Positions 25,400 to 36,854 of a stretch of 64,000 bases of DNA are shown here, in pieces. Origin of the DNA: Thelonectria olida. Its lineage: Eukaryota > Ascomycota > Sordariomycetes > Hypocreales > Nectriaceae. A model generated the notes under the pieces. That model did not search any database and was not told where the DNA came from. It saw nothing but the letters and a program-made list of their open reading frames with translations. Positions within the stretch are counted from its first letter, which is position 1. Each line of letters begins with the position of its first letter. The position numbers were made by a program, and so were the translations under genes. The stretch lies in NCBI GenBank assembly GCA_020736575.1, contig JAGPYM010000014.1, forward strand, positions 1 to 64,000. The letters are read 5' to 3'.

Positions 25400-26446
25400 C
25401 TAAGCCGAGTAATAATCCGCATCAAAATAAGACTGGCTGGCGTAACTGCTTCCAAGAATGTCTCCGATCGAGACGGCGGCGCTGAGGGTTGTTGCGAACG
25501 AAGCGCGAGTTCCGCTAGCTCCGTCTCCGGTGTTCTGGTACTCTCCAAAGAGAACGCCAGAGGTGCGGGAGTCGCTCGTGCTCCAGACGGACCATCCTGC
25601 AGAGTTGATGACAGAGGACATGGAGGTGTACTGGAAGATGACCTGGGCATCCTGTCTCCATGGTCGGCCGAGATAGTATGCACCAGAGCTGACGGATTCG
25701 CCATCGGCAGCAGCAATGTCACATTCGTTGAAGACGTACTCTGAGTTGCCGCCGTCGTTACCGTTCGCTAGGAAATAGTTAGTCAGGAATGAAACACACT
25801 GTCAAGCACAACATGAGTTAAACATACCAGTGACGTATCCGACGCTGGCACTGAGCACACGGATGTCGCACTTCTCAAACCAGCTGCGAGCAAGCTGGCC
25901 AAAGATGAAGTCCGTCGCACCCTCAATCTTGGAGTTGACGTAGACCTGGTTGCCCTGGTTGCTGAGAACCGTGTCCTGGAACGAAGAGAATGCACTTCCG
26001 TAGAATCCGCTGTCGGAGTACGCGCTGAGCGCCACAGCTTGGCTACCCTCACCGTAGCTGTTTTCCACGTTGACGTTGTACAGACGGAAGCCAGCAGCCT
26101 TGACTCTCAATGTCGCGGTTTCGTCATTGCTGAGGCCGCTGGCCTGAGAGAGGTTGTTGGTGATGGTGACGGTGTTGGAGCCATAGGAGGAGTCATCTGA
26201 GGTTGCTCCGTATATGGTGAGCTGCGCGGAGCGAGCCGAGACAAGAACCTGCTCCTCATACGTTCCAGCGGCGATAAAAATACACTGAGCAGCCGACGAG
26301 CTCGTGGATAGTGAGTTGACAGCAGCCTGAATCGTAGAGTAGTCACCACCAGATTTGGCGACAGTGATGCAACCGCTGGGCGCACTAGTCCGGCTAGTGG
26401 CCAATGCCACGGAGAAAAGACTGAGGCTGGCAATGATGGACTTCAT
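25400..26446 (-). CDS. pectin methylesterase (CE8)
   Basis: Secreted enzyme that de-esterifies pectin. Exons 26446-25828 and 25767-25400 join across a 60 nt intron to 328 aa, normal for fungal CE8. Residues 1-16 (MKSIIASLSLFSVALA) are a signal peptide, which is why the ATG at 26446 is chosen over an upstream in-frame Met. The mature protein starts with the beta-helix entry (TVAKSGGDYSTIQAAV). Active-site residues are visible: the FQDTVL Asp, the GATDFIFG Asp and the YLGRPWR Arg. No binding module is attached. Complete and apparently functional. It is transcribed toward the 3' end of the DUF1864 fusion gene, with only 284 bp between them. Confidence 0.95.
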
Positions 26447-27597
26447 GATTGGAAACTTGTTCGTGCTGTTCTGAGCATCTTTTGGTATTGGACGAGGCAA
26501 ACAGCCATCTTATAGCTCTTCCCGATGTCTCCATTGTGAAGACGACGTAATGTTTCATGTTTTCGATTGTTTATGAACAGCAAGGAATACTGATGAGGCC
26601 TGAGAGACACGTAAGCTAATGCTACAGCGCCGTGCATGGCAATAGCTGGAAAAATATGAGGCCCTCATCACCATTGGCGGGTAAATCGTTACGTTTGGAC
26701 TTAGCCCGTGAGATCATTTGATCACCCTCCCGGAAGGCCCATTCCGTGTCTAACTGAGACTGGGTGAGAGAATGGACGCTCTGAAGGGACAAGGATGGCC
26801 CGTACAACAACAACGACGACCTGTGTTTCTGTTTCTGGCTTGGCATCTTCGTGCCGCCTTCGAAATCCGGGGGTGTTTACCAATGCCGACACGTCAGATA
26901 AATGAACCAAACCTTGCCATTCTCGTTTCTGAAACCAGGGGCTTGGGAAATTGGGGTTCCCTCCAGGGAGGGAATGATCCACCGCGTGTTTACATGGTGC
27001 AGGACTCTTTTACGTGTGACTCCGGATGTCCGGCATTGAATGGTTAATGAAGTCAAAAAAGTCTTATTCGTGTTCTGGGAAAGCACTCTAAGTTCCCGGG
27101 AAAGCCTTGAGCTCTAACCGTATCTAAGTACCTACTTTGTACGCATAGAGCCTTGAGCATTTGTGTTAACATTTCTGGCTCATAATCAATCCGCAGATGT
27201 TCTCGCTCGCTGATTTCTCCGGTCACCACTGCCCTCGTAGCAATGGGACCTGAAACCCGTTCTGATGACCACCTAAATACTACCATACGTTTCTTGTTCA
27301 GTTGTTTCCCAATTTGCTTCAAACGTCTTCGTCATCCGTAGGTACGCGTAGGACTTACAAGGATAATTACCTACACACTGGAATGTGGGTGAACGAAACA
27401 GGAGCTGGTGAAACCCAGATTCAATTACAGAGTTCTATTTGATGTTCATTGATAGATTTTGCTCTTTCTCAAGAATCCCCACAAGCAATTATACCAGCGC
27501 ATAAAGCTTCACCATTCCTTTCCCAAATGACTCAGAGGTGGGCTTCATTACTGATCCAGTCTCCAACTTGCATGTAGTCTCGAAATGAAGAAGAGTT
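26447..27597. other. intergenic region
   Basis: Promoter of the pectin methylesterase (minus) and 3' flank of the NmrA-like gene. About 1.15 kb. Short overlapping ORFs only; no repeats or RNA genes recognised. Confidence 0.55.
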
Positions 27598-28616
27598 CTA
27601 TGCAGAATACAGGTTGCGAAGAGCCTCTGCCAGTTCAACCTTACCCCTAACCGTCTTCTCTGTGTCCTTGAAATCCCCTGCCATGATACCACCAGGCAAG
27701 GCAGCAGTGACCATCTCCACCAAGTCTGGGACTGAGTGAGGGGGGGCCTGTTGAGCGAAGAATTCGGCGAGGTTATCCTTCTCGATAGGTACAATCTCAA
27801 TTTGCTTGCCCATTATGTCTTCCACTGCTGTCTTGACATCGAGAGCAGTATAGTCTCGTGGCCCAAACAAGTCGAAGTAGTATGGGGAGTCTTTCTTCTC
27901 TTGGTCAAGGAGGACTTTAGCGCAGATCTCGCCTACCTCAACGATACTGACCTAATGGTTTGTAGTTAGAGAACGATCTGCTTGCCTTGGGGAAAAGTTG
28001 GAAAGGACTAAATTACCATTGGGATCTTGTGGTCGACTGGGGTGATTGGGGAGTAAACAACAGGAGGATTAGCCTGCGCTGTCTCGAAAGCATGGGCCCA
28101 GTTCTCCTGGAAATAGCCTGCTTTGGCCATGAGAACCTTGGGAACCGAGTCTTTGAGGATGTTGTCGGAGATGTGGTTGATCTTGAGGATACCCTACATC
28201 TCACATGAGCCATGGGAAAAGTAAACGTTAACATCGCTAGCACTTACAATACTGTGACTGTACTGCGCCCCCATAGACGAGAAGAGTAGCAGTTTCTGAA
28301 CCCTGGGAACAGACTGGAGAGCCTCTTTCACATTGTTCGCAGCTCTGGTTGCGAATTCTCCAATATCGGCCCCGTCATATGTAGGAGGTGGGATATAGAA
28401 CACAGCATCGGAGCCAGTAAAATCGAGTCCCGACCCAGCGGATACATCGCCTGTTGTGGCCTCGAAGTTGGGGTGCTTGGTGAACTCGGCCGGGGCTTTT
28501 GCCAGATCTCGGTAAATGCCCCGGATAAGGGGTGGATTCTCCGTGTTTAGCAGTGCTTGTATCGTTGCCTTGCCGGCTTTGGTAGAAGCAGGGACAACGG
28601 TGACACGCTTGGTCAT
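27598..28616 (-). CDS. NmrA-like NAD(P)-binding reductase
   Basis: Exons 28616-28248, 28193-28017 and 27951-27598 join to 299 aa with phase-0 introns of 54 and 65 nt. It is an atypical short-chain dehydrogenase of the NmrA/HSCARG group: opening strand VTVVPASTKAGKATIQALL in place of the strict GxxGxxG, then IYRD, DAVFYIPPPTYDG, and LLLFSSMGAQYSH. These proteins bind NADP and act either as redox-sensing regulators or as isoflavone-reductase-like enzymes. No signal peptide, so cytosolic. It lies next to an old yellow enzyme transcribed the other way, with 1 kb of shared upstream DNA, which suggests possible co-regulation. The precise reaction is not determinable. Confidence 0.85.
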
Positions 28617-29642
28617 TTTGGCTTAAGAAAATAGAGAGTAAAAGTCCGTTTGTCGTATTGTGATAGATGGATGATGAGCAAGATAGCAAGGTCGAGCAGG
28701 ATTGAATCCTTTTAAGCATTTTCACCTTATTTTCTTCAATTGAATTTATTGCTGTACAGGTACCCGCGGGCCCCGATGCGTTTGTCCATGTCCGCAATGT
28801 GTCGTGATAGCACGCGGAGTTGCGGACTTGCAGTGTAGGATGGATGGGAACCGCTCTGCCCAAGACTCCAAGGTGGCCTCATGGGAAGCGCTATTAAGAG
28901 ACAAGTTCAATAGGAAAAATGCGCCAAAGAAATGCAAGATTGTTATTCAACTGACTATGGTAAAGAGAATCATTGCTTCCCCGTAATAAAATGATGTGAT
29001 TTAGCTGTCTGCACCCAATCTCGTCGCTGGGGCTACGTTAGATTCAGCGCGGACTGGGGATGGGGCACCGGGCATCTTCAAACGAGGCGAGGGGGGAATG
29101 GCCCGACAAGATGATCTGTTGATTGAATGGGGAGCACAATTCTTCTTCATGAGTGTATATGTTCAGCATGGATGATGTAAGCCACATACGTCGGGAGATA
29201 TCTCACCACAGCCTCACCACAATGCAAGCGGGTTTGCAGGCAGAGGTGCGACTCAGACGAGGCCTTCGGACTTGGTTGAGAAACGGGTCCATGCATTATT
29301 TAATCCGCCCGATCGTTTTACAGTGCCGCTATCGCATTATCGATTTCTCACTCCGCGGCCTGACTAATTAGTACCTAGGAACGGACACTGACTGTAGGTG
29401 GATGGAGGACCGAACGGAACGGAGAAGGGATTTTTCTCGGGCGAACTAATGGGCCGACGCTCTAATTAATTGCCCCTATGTTGGCTGTGTGAAGTTTTGG
29501 TCGGTTGGAGATGTTAAATGTGATTTTAATTGCGTCTTGGTGTTTGTAATCATTGTCTCTTTAAAATGCATCTTTTCACCTGGTTTTGTTGCCATCCTTT
29601 CAGACAAACAACATTCAACTCAACACTGAGACGACCATCAAC
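28617..29642. promoter_or_regulatory. divergent promoter region (NmrA-like / old yellow enzyme)
   Basis: About 1 kb separates the two start codons of divergently transcribed oxidoreductase genes. No ORF with family signal. No specific operator is identified. Confidence 0.45.
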
Positions 29643-31005
29643 ATGACGGAATCTTTACTCGCCCAGCCGATCCAATTGCCATGTGGCCTAGAAATCAAGA
29701 ATAGGCTGGCAAAAGCGGCACTCGCTGAGCAGATGGCGGATGGTCACAAGTTGCCAACGACTGAGCAGTTCAGAAAGACCTACGGAGCTTGGGGAGACGG
29801 TGGTTGGGGGATGATTTTGACGGGCAATGTTCAGACCGATGAGAGGCACCTTGGCGGCCCTGACGACAATGCTATTGACGTGACAAGCATGTCGGAAGAT
29901 AAGGTGCTTGAATCATTCAAGAGTCTGGCTGCTGCTTGTCGTCGTGGAGGCACCCCGACTCTCGTCCAGATCAACCACCCGGGGCGTCAGTCTCCTGTGG
30001 GGGCCGGTAAACGTTCAATCTTCACCAAAACTCTCGCGCCAAGCGCTGTGCCTCTCAACATGGGCTCCGACCTGCTCTCTAGGATCCTTGGGAAGCTCGT
30101 TTTTGGCACGCCAAAGGAAATGTCTGCGGCAGAGATTGAGGATGTTGTCGAGCGTTTTGCCAATGCTGCCCGGATTTGCGCTGCCGCTGGGTTTGACGGA
30201 ATTGAGATCCACGCTGCTCACGGTTATCTTCTTGCACAGTTCATGTCAGCGAAAAGCAATCGCAGAACCGATGCATATGGCGGATCTGCCGCAGCAAGGG
30301 CCAAGATTGTCGTGGACATCATTCATGCCATTCGAGCCGTTGTTCCGAAAACCTTTTGTGTTGGTCTAAAGCTCAATTCGGCCGACCACCAAGCCTCCAG
30401 CACCCCCGAAGCTTCAAAGGAGCTGCAAGAGTGTCTTGAGCAAGCGTCTCTCCTTGTTGAGGCCGGTTTGGACTTTATCGAGATTAGTGGGGGGACATAC
30501 GAAAACCCAACAGTAAGCAGCATCCTTCGTGGATCAGTCCAAAGTCCTTTCTGACCCTTTTAGATGATGATGGGCACAGAAAGCAGTGATAGTGCTCCCA
30601 AATCAGAACGGACGATTGCGCGAGAATCATTCTTCCTCGACTTTGCAAGGGAGATGAGGGCCAAGCTGCCGAACACGGTCCTAATGGTGACCGGAGGTTT
30701 CCGCACCCGACTTGGCATGCAGGCTGCTCTCGAAGAGGGCGCTTGCGATCTGATTGGCATCGGGCGACCAGCAGTGCTCAACCCGGCACTCCCAGCGAAC
30801 ACGATTCTCAATCGTGAGATTGATGATGCGAGTGCAACGGTATATGCGCGAAAGGTCCCAACGCCCTGGCTCCTGAAGACGTTCGCACCGAAATCTGTGG
30901 GCGCAGGAGTAGAGAGTGTGAGTTTAACCATACACCATGTCGAGTTCTCAACTAACTAGGTTTCAGACTTGGTATGCTAAGCAAATGCAAAGAATGGGGG
31001 TGTAA
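29643..31005 (+). CDS. old yellow enzyme family NADH:flavin oxidoreductase
   Basis: FMN-dependent ene-reductase-type enzyme. Exons 29643-30512, 30564-30917 and 30967-31005 join to 420 aa with phase-0 introns of 51 and 49 nt. The barrel motifs are present: the N-terminal KNRLAKAALAEQMADG, the substrate-side QINHPGRQSP, GFDGIEIHAAHGYLLAQF with the active-site His pair, SNRRTDAYGGS, and the phosphate-binding TGGFR and IGRPAVLNP near the end. It belongs to the longer fungal group resembling bacterial 2,4-dienoyl-CoA or morphinone-type reductases, without the iron-sulphur or second Rossmann domain. No targeting signal seen. The last exon is only 12 codons long. Physiological substrate unknown. Confidence 0.92.
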
Positions 31006-31259
31006 GCTTGATGGCGTATCTTGAAACCAACTTGGAGTCGGATTCTTCTGATGGGGATTGTTTGGACTTAGAATAGCGTCATTGTTCCGGTTATTGAGCT
31101 GAAGATAAAATAAAGCTCGTAGCTACTCACGAGATATTAGAATAGTGAGATAGCGTCTTTTCTTTTGTATCCTACCTATGGGCTGATAGGCTCTCAATCT
31201 TCCTTCCGTTGCTACTAGGTAATCTGTCAATCTGCGACCTACTTGCTTCTATGCGACTG

Positions 31260-33064
31260 CTACACACGTCTTCCGCTTCTTCTTGCCACAGCTCGGACAC
31301 TGAAACCCCTGGGTTTCACAAACCAGAACCCGTTGGTCTCCCAAGCCTGTTCAACACGACCGCTCGGAAGGTCCAAGGAGAATTCAAAGTCCCGAATCAG
31401 TCTGGGAATCAGTTTCGATATCTCTAGCATTGAGACGTGTCTACCAATACAGCTGCGAGACCCAAGTCCAAACTAGATGAAGCCCATACTCATTAGACTC
31501 GCGTAGATGAAGCAAAACAATATGCAGGTGAAAACTCACGGGCATCCAGCGCTGATTCATGGCTGATATGTTAGAACTATCGTTATCGAGCCACCGCTCC
31601 GGCCGAAATACATTGGCATCATTGCCGAAGAATCGACGATCGTAATGAGAAACCCAGGAGTTGATACCAACAATAGTCTGCGATACAGTAATAATTAGTA
31701 CTTTTACGACAAGAGAGTAAACAGCAGGGATTGGATTTGGAACTTACCCCCGGTGGGAAAAATTGGCCTGCGATCGTGGCGCCCCCCTCTGGCACGACTC
31801 GTTCCAAGGGTAATTGCGTCGCAGGGTGCATTCGAAGAGCTTCCTTGATAACCGCCTGCAAGTATTGCATCTTCTGGCTTTCTGGGAAGGTGGGAAATTC
31901 CGATAAACTCCCCTCTGCCTCGCACTCTCGAATCTCATCCTGGAGCTTGCTTAAACAGGTTGGATTGCGAAGCAGATAATACTACCACGCGTCAGCACTT
32001 AATCGCCCACTTCTCGGTTAGATCACTGCCCACCAAGATTGCCGAGAGACTAATCGCCGTAGTGTCAGACCCAGCGACCATATTTGACGAGCACCCGGCC
32101 ATGATGTGGTAAGACGTGAACTTGTCAGGGTCCTCGGCATGCTTGGCGAAGAACTTTGTGAGAAAGTCGACCATGCCAGTAGAGCTTTCTGTTTCGCTGG
32201 GCACAGCTTTGGGAGATGCCTGGTGCTCTCTCATTCTCTCCCTGGCGAAATTGAGAACATATGCTCGCCCGGCACCCTTGTCTCCAGCCAAGTAGTTTTT
32301 AAGAGAGTAAAGGTAGCGGTGCAGGCTGGGAAAGATTCCTACCAATGTCGCGTATCGCATGTGCTCTTCCAGCGCTGCCATGACCTGACCGATGTCATCT
32401 CCTCTGTCAAGATATCCAAGGCGCTTGCCAAAGGTGATCATGCCAATAACATCAAACGCGTAACATTGGAACCAGTGTCCCATGTCGATCGATAGGCCAG
32501 CCTGGGCCATTTCTGTCAGGCGCTGGGTAAAGAGGTTATTACACTCATCCACGTATGGCTCATAGTTGACAAGGGCCGTCATGGAGTAAGTCGCTTGGTA
32601 GAGCCGCCTAGTCTGGGCGTGGTGAGACACTGACTGGTCACCAAAGACGGTCCATTGACCTGGTGCCGACCAAGGAATGTACCAGGATGACTTTGCAAAG
32701 TGGCTTCCTAGTCCGTAGATGGCTTTGAATGCCTCGGGATCATTGAGGGAGTAGCGATTTGGGCCATAGCGGACAATTCCACCTGGTGCGCCGTGTAAGT
32801 GATTGAGAATACCTTAGACAGGATCCGATATCCTCGCACGTTTGTGAGATAGCAAAATGAGACACTAGACTGACCATATTTTTCATGAAGTTCTCGATTC
32901 TTGTCTTCGAATTTGCCCTTTCGTACATTCCAAAAATACCAGAGGTCACTGAATCTTGCAATCCGCGGCCCGGGGACTTTGCGAAGCGGAGAGTGGGAGT
33001 AGGCGACGGCCCGGACAATGAGCCATAAAATACAGGCCACAGGCACCAAAAGCAAGCTCTTCAT
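31260..33064 (-). CDS. cytochrome P450 monooxygenase
   Basis: Exons 33064-32875, 32782-32034, 31981-31748, 31677-31540 and 31472-31260 join to 507 aa. An N-terminal membrane anchor (residues about 3-22) precedes a proline hinge VPGPRIARF, so it is ER-bound. Signature motifs are the I-helix MVAGSDTTAISL, the K-helix KEALR, the PERW motif, and the haem-binding FGLGSRSCIGRH with the cysteine ligand. The overall pattern resembles the pisatin-demethylase-like fungal CYPs, commonly involved in detoxifying plant compounds or in secondary metabolism. Start Met at 33064 (a Leu-rich anchor follows at once). Together with the adjacent hydrolase and reductases it could form a small xenobiotic-degradation group; that is an inference. 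Confidence 0.92.
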
Positions 33065-33560
33065 GATCAAAGATGGTAGAAATCCTAAGTCAATTTACTG
33101 CAAATGATGGGAGTGAAACCTGATGGAAATTGGAGAAGGAATGGCGTCCTCCATATATCGCTGTGCCAGTTGAAGTGCCGGAGACTGCGGGGTATGCCGA
33201 CGATTCCGCGCGGTCAAGTGAGTCCGGAAATGATCCGCGATGCGATCGCCAGTGTTCTGTCTCGCTGATATTTTCTGGCTATTATTGTCGAATGTTTATT
33301 ATCATCTTTCTATTGCGTGATTTGCTCCTGTTCACCTGTACCTCGTTTTAGCGTTTCCGAGACTGCCGTATCCCGACAATAAAGCCCTGAAGCAAGGCAG
33401 TGTGGGACACCAGCGCGAGGGCTAGGAAGAACAAACGGAGTTGAGTCAGGTAGTAAGAAGTGATTTTGGAAATAACACAGTCTGAATATCCCGTTCGTTT
33501 CTTCGTACGATATGAAACCCGGATGAGCCATTGAAAGTTAGGTACACACAGTCCGAAGCC
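33065..33560. other. intergenic region
   Basis: Upstream region of the P450 gene and 3' flank of the dienelactone hydrolase gene. Nothing else recognised. Confidence 0.5.
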
Positions 33561-34304
33561 TCACTCATGCAAAAAGTGCTTCATCCATCCCACAGCCGCA
33601 TTCTTCCCTCTCACCATCGCTGCCCTCTCTCCGGGCCTGTTCTCATCTCCCCTAACCAAGCAAGCATGCGCTACTCCTGGGAAATGCTGGTAATCGAAGG
33701 GTATGCCAGATGTCTGAAAAGTCTGGAAGGTGTGCAACTTCAGCTCCGCGGTATAGACTGGGTCCATCTCTGGGGCCAGCAGTTGAACCGGGACGCCAAC
33801 GGCGTTGATATCATCCGTTGTCAAAAGGGATGGATGGCCTGCTGTGATGCAGTCCACCAGCGGAGGTTGATGCTCTTTGTCTCCAAGCCGGAAAACTGAC
33901 CACCCGCCATAACAGAAGCCAATGGCGGCGACCTTGGTGTGTTTTCCTCGCAGGGCTTTGGCAAATGAAATGATTTCGGGCTCACGTATATTTCGAGCAT
34001 TTCTTGCCATGAAGCTGGCTAAATCAATCTCACCCCACCTTTCTGCGCTGAGAAGATCGAAGGGTATCACTTCTCCGGCAAAGAAGTCGGGAACGTAGAC
34101 TGAAGCGTCTGCCTCTTGAGCGTAGTGGTCGGCCAGGAGCCGAATGTTTGGGAATGACCAGCCGAAAAGATCATGAATGAGCAAAATAGCTGCACTCTTG
34201 TTTTCCCCAGAAACATATACGTCATGATCTAGAATCTTTTTGGTTCGACCGATTGGGGTTCCATCCCACCTGAAGCCTTCGAGGCAGCAAGATTGGATTG
34301 ACAT
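33561..34304 (-). CDS. dienelactone hydrolase family protein
   Basis: Single-exon alpha/beta hydrolase, 247 aa, standard family length. The nucleophile is Cys in GFCYGG, as in dienelactone hydrolases, with Asp in EMDPVY and His in PGVAHACLVRG completing the triad. The segment LLIHDLFGWSFPNIR supplies the oxyanion region. The bacterial prototype opens dienelactone to maleylacetate in chlorocatechol breakdown; fungal members are broader carboxymethylenebutenolidase-like hydrolases, so the substrate here is open. No signal peptide, so cytosolic. It lies between the P450 and the semialdehyde dehydrogenase, consistent with a ring- or lactone-degrading neighbourhood. Confidence 0.93.
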   Translation of the reverse strand: MSIQSCCLEGFRWDGTPIGRTKKILDHDVYVSGENKSAAILLIHDLFGWSFPNIRLLADHYAQEADASVYVPDFFAGEVIPFDLLSAERWGEIDLASFMARNARNIREPEIISFAKALRGKHTKVAAIGFCYGGWSVFRLGDKEHQPPLVDCITAGHPSLLTTDDINAVGVPVQLLAPEMDPVYTAELKLHTFQTFQTSGIPFDYQHFPGVAHACLVRGDENRPGERAAMVRGKNAAVGWMKHFLHE

Positions 34305-35114
34305 GTTGATTATGGTGTGATGAGCAGAGTCGAGCTTTGAGAACGACGAGCTTAACTAGACAATGTGTTCAAGTAACGAGAGGGAAAACGAAGGATGAGG
34401 GATCATCTCTTGAATGAGTCACAACAAATGCAGGGTCGGTCTTGTTAACTTCGGTAGCCGATGTCAGCAACAAGGATTACACACGTGGGAGCATGGCTTA
34501 ATCAACTTTGATATTAAGACAAACCCACGTCCTAGGTCTTGAACTCCATTTTCTGTACATATATATCCATTGTTGGTCAGGCACTGGAGTAGCTTCGACG
34601 GGAAGCGCCTGACTTGAACGTCTCCAAGTATTGCGTCAAGGGTGGTGGCTTGCAAGTAGGCAATTGGCAGCCCCGTCAATCCGAGGTACGTCAACCAATT
34701 CCATTACTGCAAAATGAGATGGCTTTCAAAGATAGATACGCTTTATGCAATTATGATGAAGACGTAATGAATAAAATTGTGCTTGGAGGATAAGAGATAA
34801 GTGAGACAAGACCGCCTTCCTCTATTGACACCCCTCAGCGGAGCCCACCGACGCCAAAATAAGGGGAGGAGCTGCTGTGTCACGCGGGCAACATTCGGGA
34901 AAGAGGAAGGAGAAGGGAGACGGACGGAGACGTCTCACCGCAAGAGAGAAGGTCTGACTGAACAACTCATCCATCACGCGAATTCACACCGCTTTCTACT
35001 TTGGGAGTTGAAAACAGCGTGACTCTTTGCTCAATACTGACAGAATCACTTTGTTTTGGTGAATCCATCACCATCTTCATCAATCCATCACCATCAACTC
35101 CCCCGCAATCCATC
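34305..35114. promoter_or_regulatory. divergent promoter region (hydrolase / semialdehyde dehydrogenase)
   Basis: About 0.8 kb between two divergent start codons. Contains a C-rich leader with a repeated CATCACCATC-type segment just before the ATG at 35115. No coding signal. No binding site can be assigned. Confidence 0.45.
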
Positions 35115-36732
35115 ATGACTTCCTACCCCACTACGCACGACAGGATCGAGAACGTTGTCGACACGCAATGGTTCATCGATAATGAATTCAAGCCTTCGGA
35201 GGCTACCGAGTTCATCGAGCTTCATGATCCGGCAACAAACAACCTTGTCACGCGCGTGCCGCAGAGCACTGATGCTGAGATGATTGCCGCCGTCGACTCG
35301 GCCGAGCGCGCTTTTCCCGCCTGGCGAGCCAAGTCCGTTCTTCATCGCCAGCAAGTCATGTTTCGCTTGGTAGCTCTCATCCGCGAGAATTGGGATCGCT
35401 TGGCTGCGAATATCACATTGGAGCAGGGCAAAACCTTTGCCGATGCTAGAGGTGACGTTCTGCGCGGCCTTCAAGTCGCAGAAGCTTCATGCGCCGCTCC
35501 CGAACTGCTCAAGGGCGAGGTCTTGGAGGTTGCAACGGACATGGAGACAAGAACGTATAAAGAACCTTTGGGCGTTGTGGCTGCCATCTGCCCCTTCAGT
35601 CAGTTGCTATTCTCCCGATTCGTTGCGATCAATCATAATCAAGGCTCAGCTTTACTAACCATCCATCTTAGATTTCCCTGCTATGATTCCATTATGGTCC
35701 TTCCCAGTTGCAGCCATCTGCGGCAATACCATGATCCTCAAGCCATCGGAGAGAGACCCAGGCGCTGCGATGATTCTGGCAGAACTCTGCAAAAAAGCAG
35801 GCTTCCCTGACGGCGTCATTAATATCATCCACGGCGCACACAAGACCGTCAACTTCATCCTCGACGAGCCTAGGATCAAGGCCATCAGCTTTGTGGGAAG
35901 CAATAAGGCCGGAGAGTATGTGTATACTCGAGCATCGGCCAACGGGAAACGGGTCCAGGCCAACCTGGGAGCCAAAAATCACGCTGCTGTCCTTCCGGAC
36001 TGCAATAAGAATAACTTCGTCAAGAGTGTCGCAGGCGCGGCTTTCGGGGCAGCCGGGCAACGTTGCATGGCGCTCAGCACGGTTGTGTTCGTTGGAGAAA
36101 CCAAGGAGTGGCTTGCAGATCTTGTAGAGAGTGCTAAGGGACTCTCTGTCAACGGTGGCTTCGAAAAGGACGCAGACCTAGGTCCTGTCATCACACCCCA
36201 GAGCAAGTCCCGCATTGAGTCCTTGATAGCATCAGCTGAGGAGGAGGGAGCCAAGGTGGTTTTGGATGGACGCGGCTTCAGGCCTGAAAACCCGAACTAC
36301 GCAAACGGAAACTGGGTTGGACCTACCATCATCACAGATGTGACCCCAAGCATGCAATGTTATCGTGAGGAGATTTTCGGCCCTGTGTTGCTTTGCCTCA
36401 ACGTCGACACGCTAGACGAAGCCATCGATCTGATCAATGCGAACGAATGGGGCAACGGAACGGCCATATTCACGAGCTCTGGTCCTACGGCAGAAGCCTT
36501 CCGTCGTCGAATCGAGGCAGGCCAAGTTGGCATCAACGTGCCTATTCCAGTTCCTCTGCCCATGTTTTCCTTCACTGGCAACAAGAGAAGTGTCGCGGGA
36601 GGGGGCGCCAATACGTTCTACGGGCGCCCGGGCATTAACTTCTATACGCAACAAAAGACTGTCACGGCGAAGTGGGCTGCCGAGGATGCGATCTCAACCA
36701 AAGCGGATGTCGCGATGCCAACTCAGCAGTGA
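35115..36732 (+). CDS. (methyl)malonate-semialdehyde dehydrogenase (acylating)
   Basis: Exons 35115-35598 and 35672-36732 join to 514 aa. It is a CoA-dependent aldehyde dehydrogenase of the MMSDH family, which turns methylmalonate or malonate semialdehyde into propionyl- or acetyl-CoA. Visible motifs: [20 protein letters not shown], the NAD site [10 protein letters not shown], catalytic Cys in [12 protein letters not shown], the EEIFGPVL segment, and the late [17 protein letters not shown] that is typical of MMSDH. The N-terminus lacks a clear mitochondrial presequence, unlike the valine-pathway enzyme of animals, so it may be a second, cytosolic form. It converges tail-to-tail with the URC4-like gene, only 122 bp apart, which fits a role in oxidising malonate semialdehyde from pyrimidine breakdown (inference). 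Confidence 0.92.
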
Positions 36733-36854
36733 GCGAAGGTAGACTAACTAGACAACATCGCAATGACTTGAATGAATCAATGCACCATGGACCCGTCATG
36801 TTTTCGTGTTCCCATTGCTAGTGATCTAGGACATATCGTTCAACTCCTTCCTCA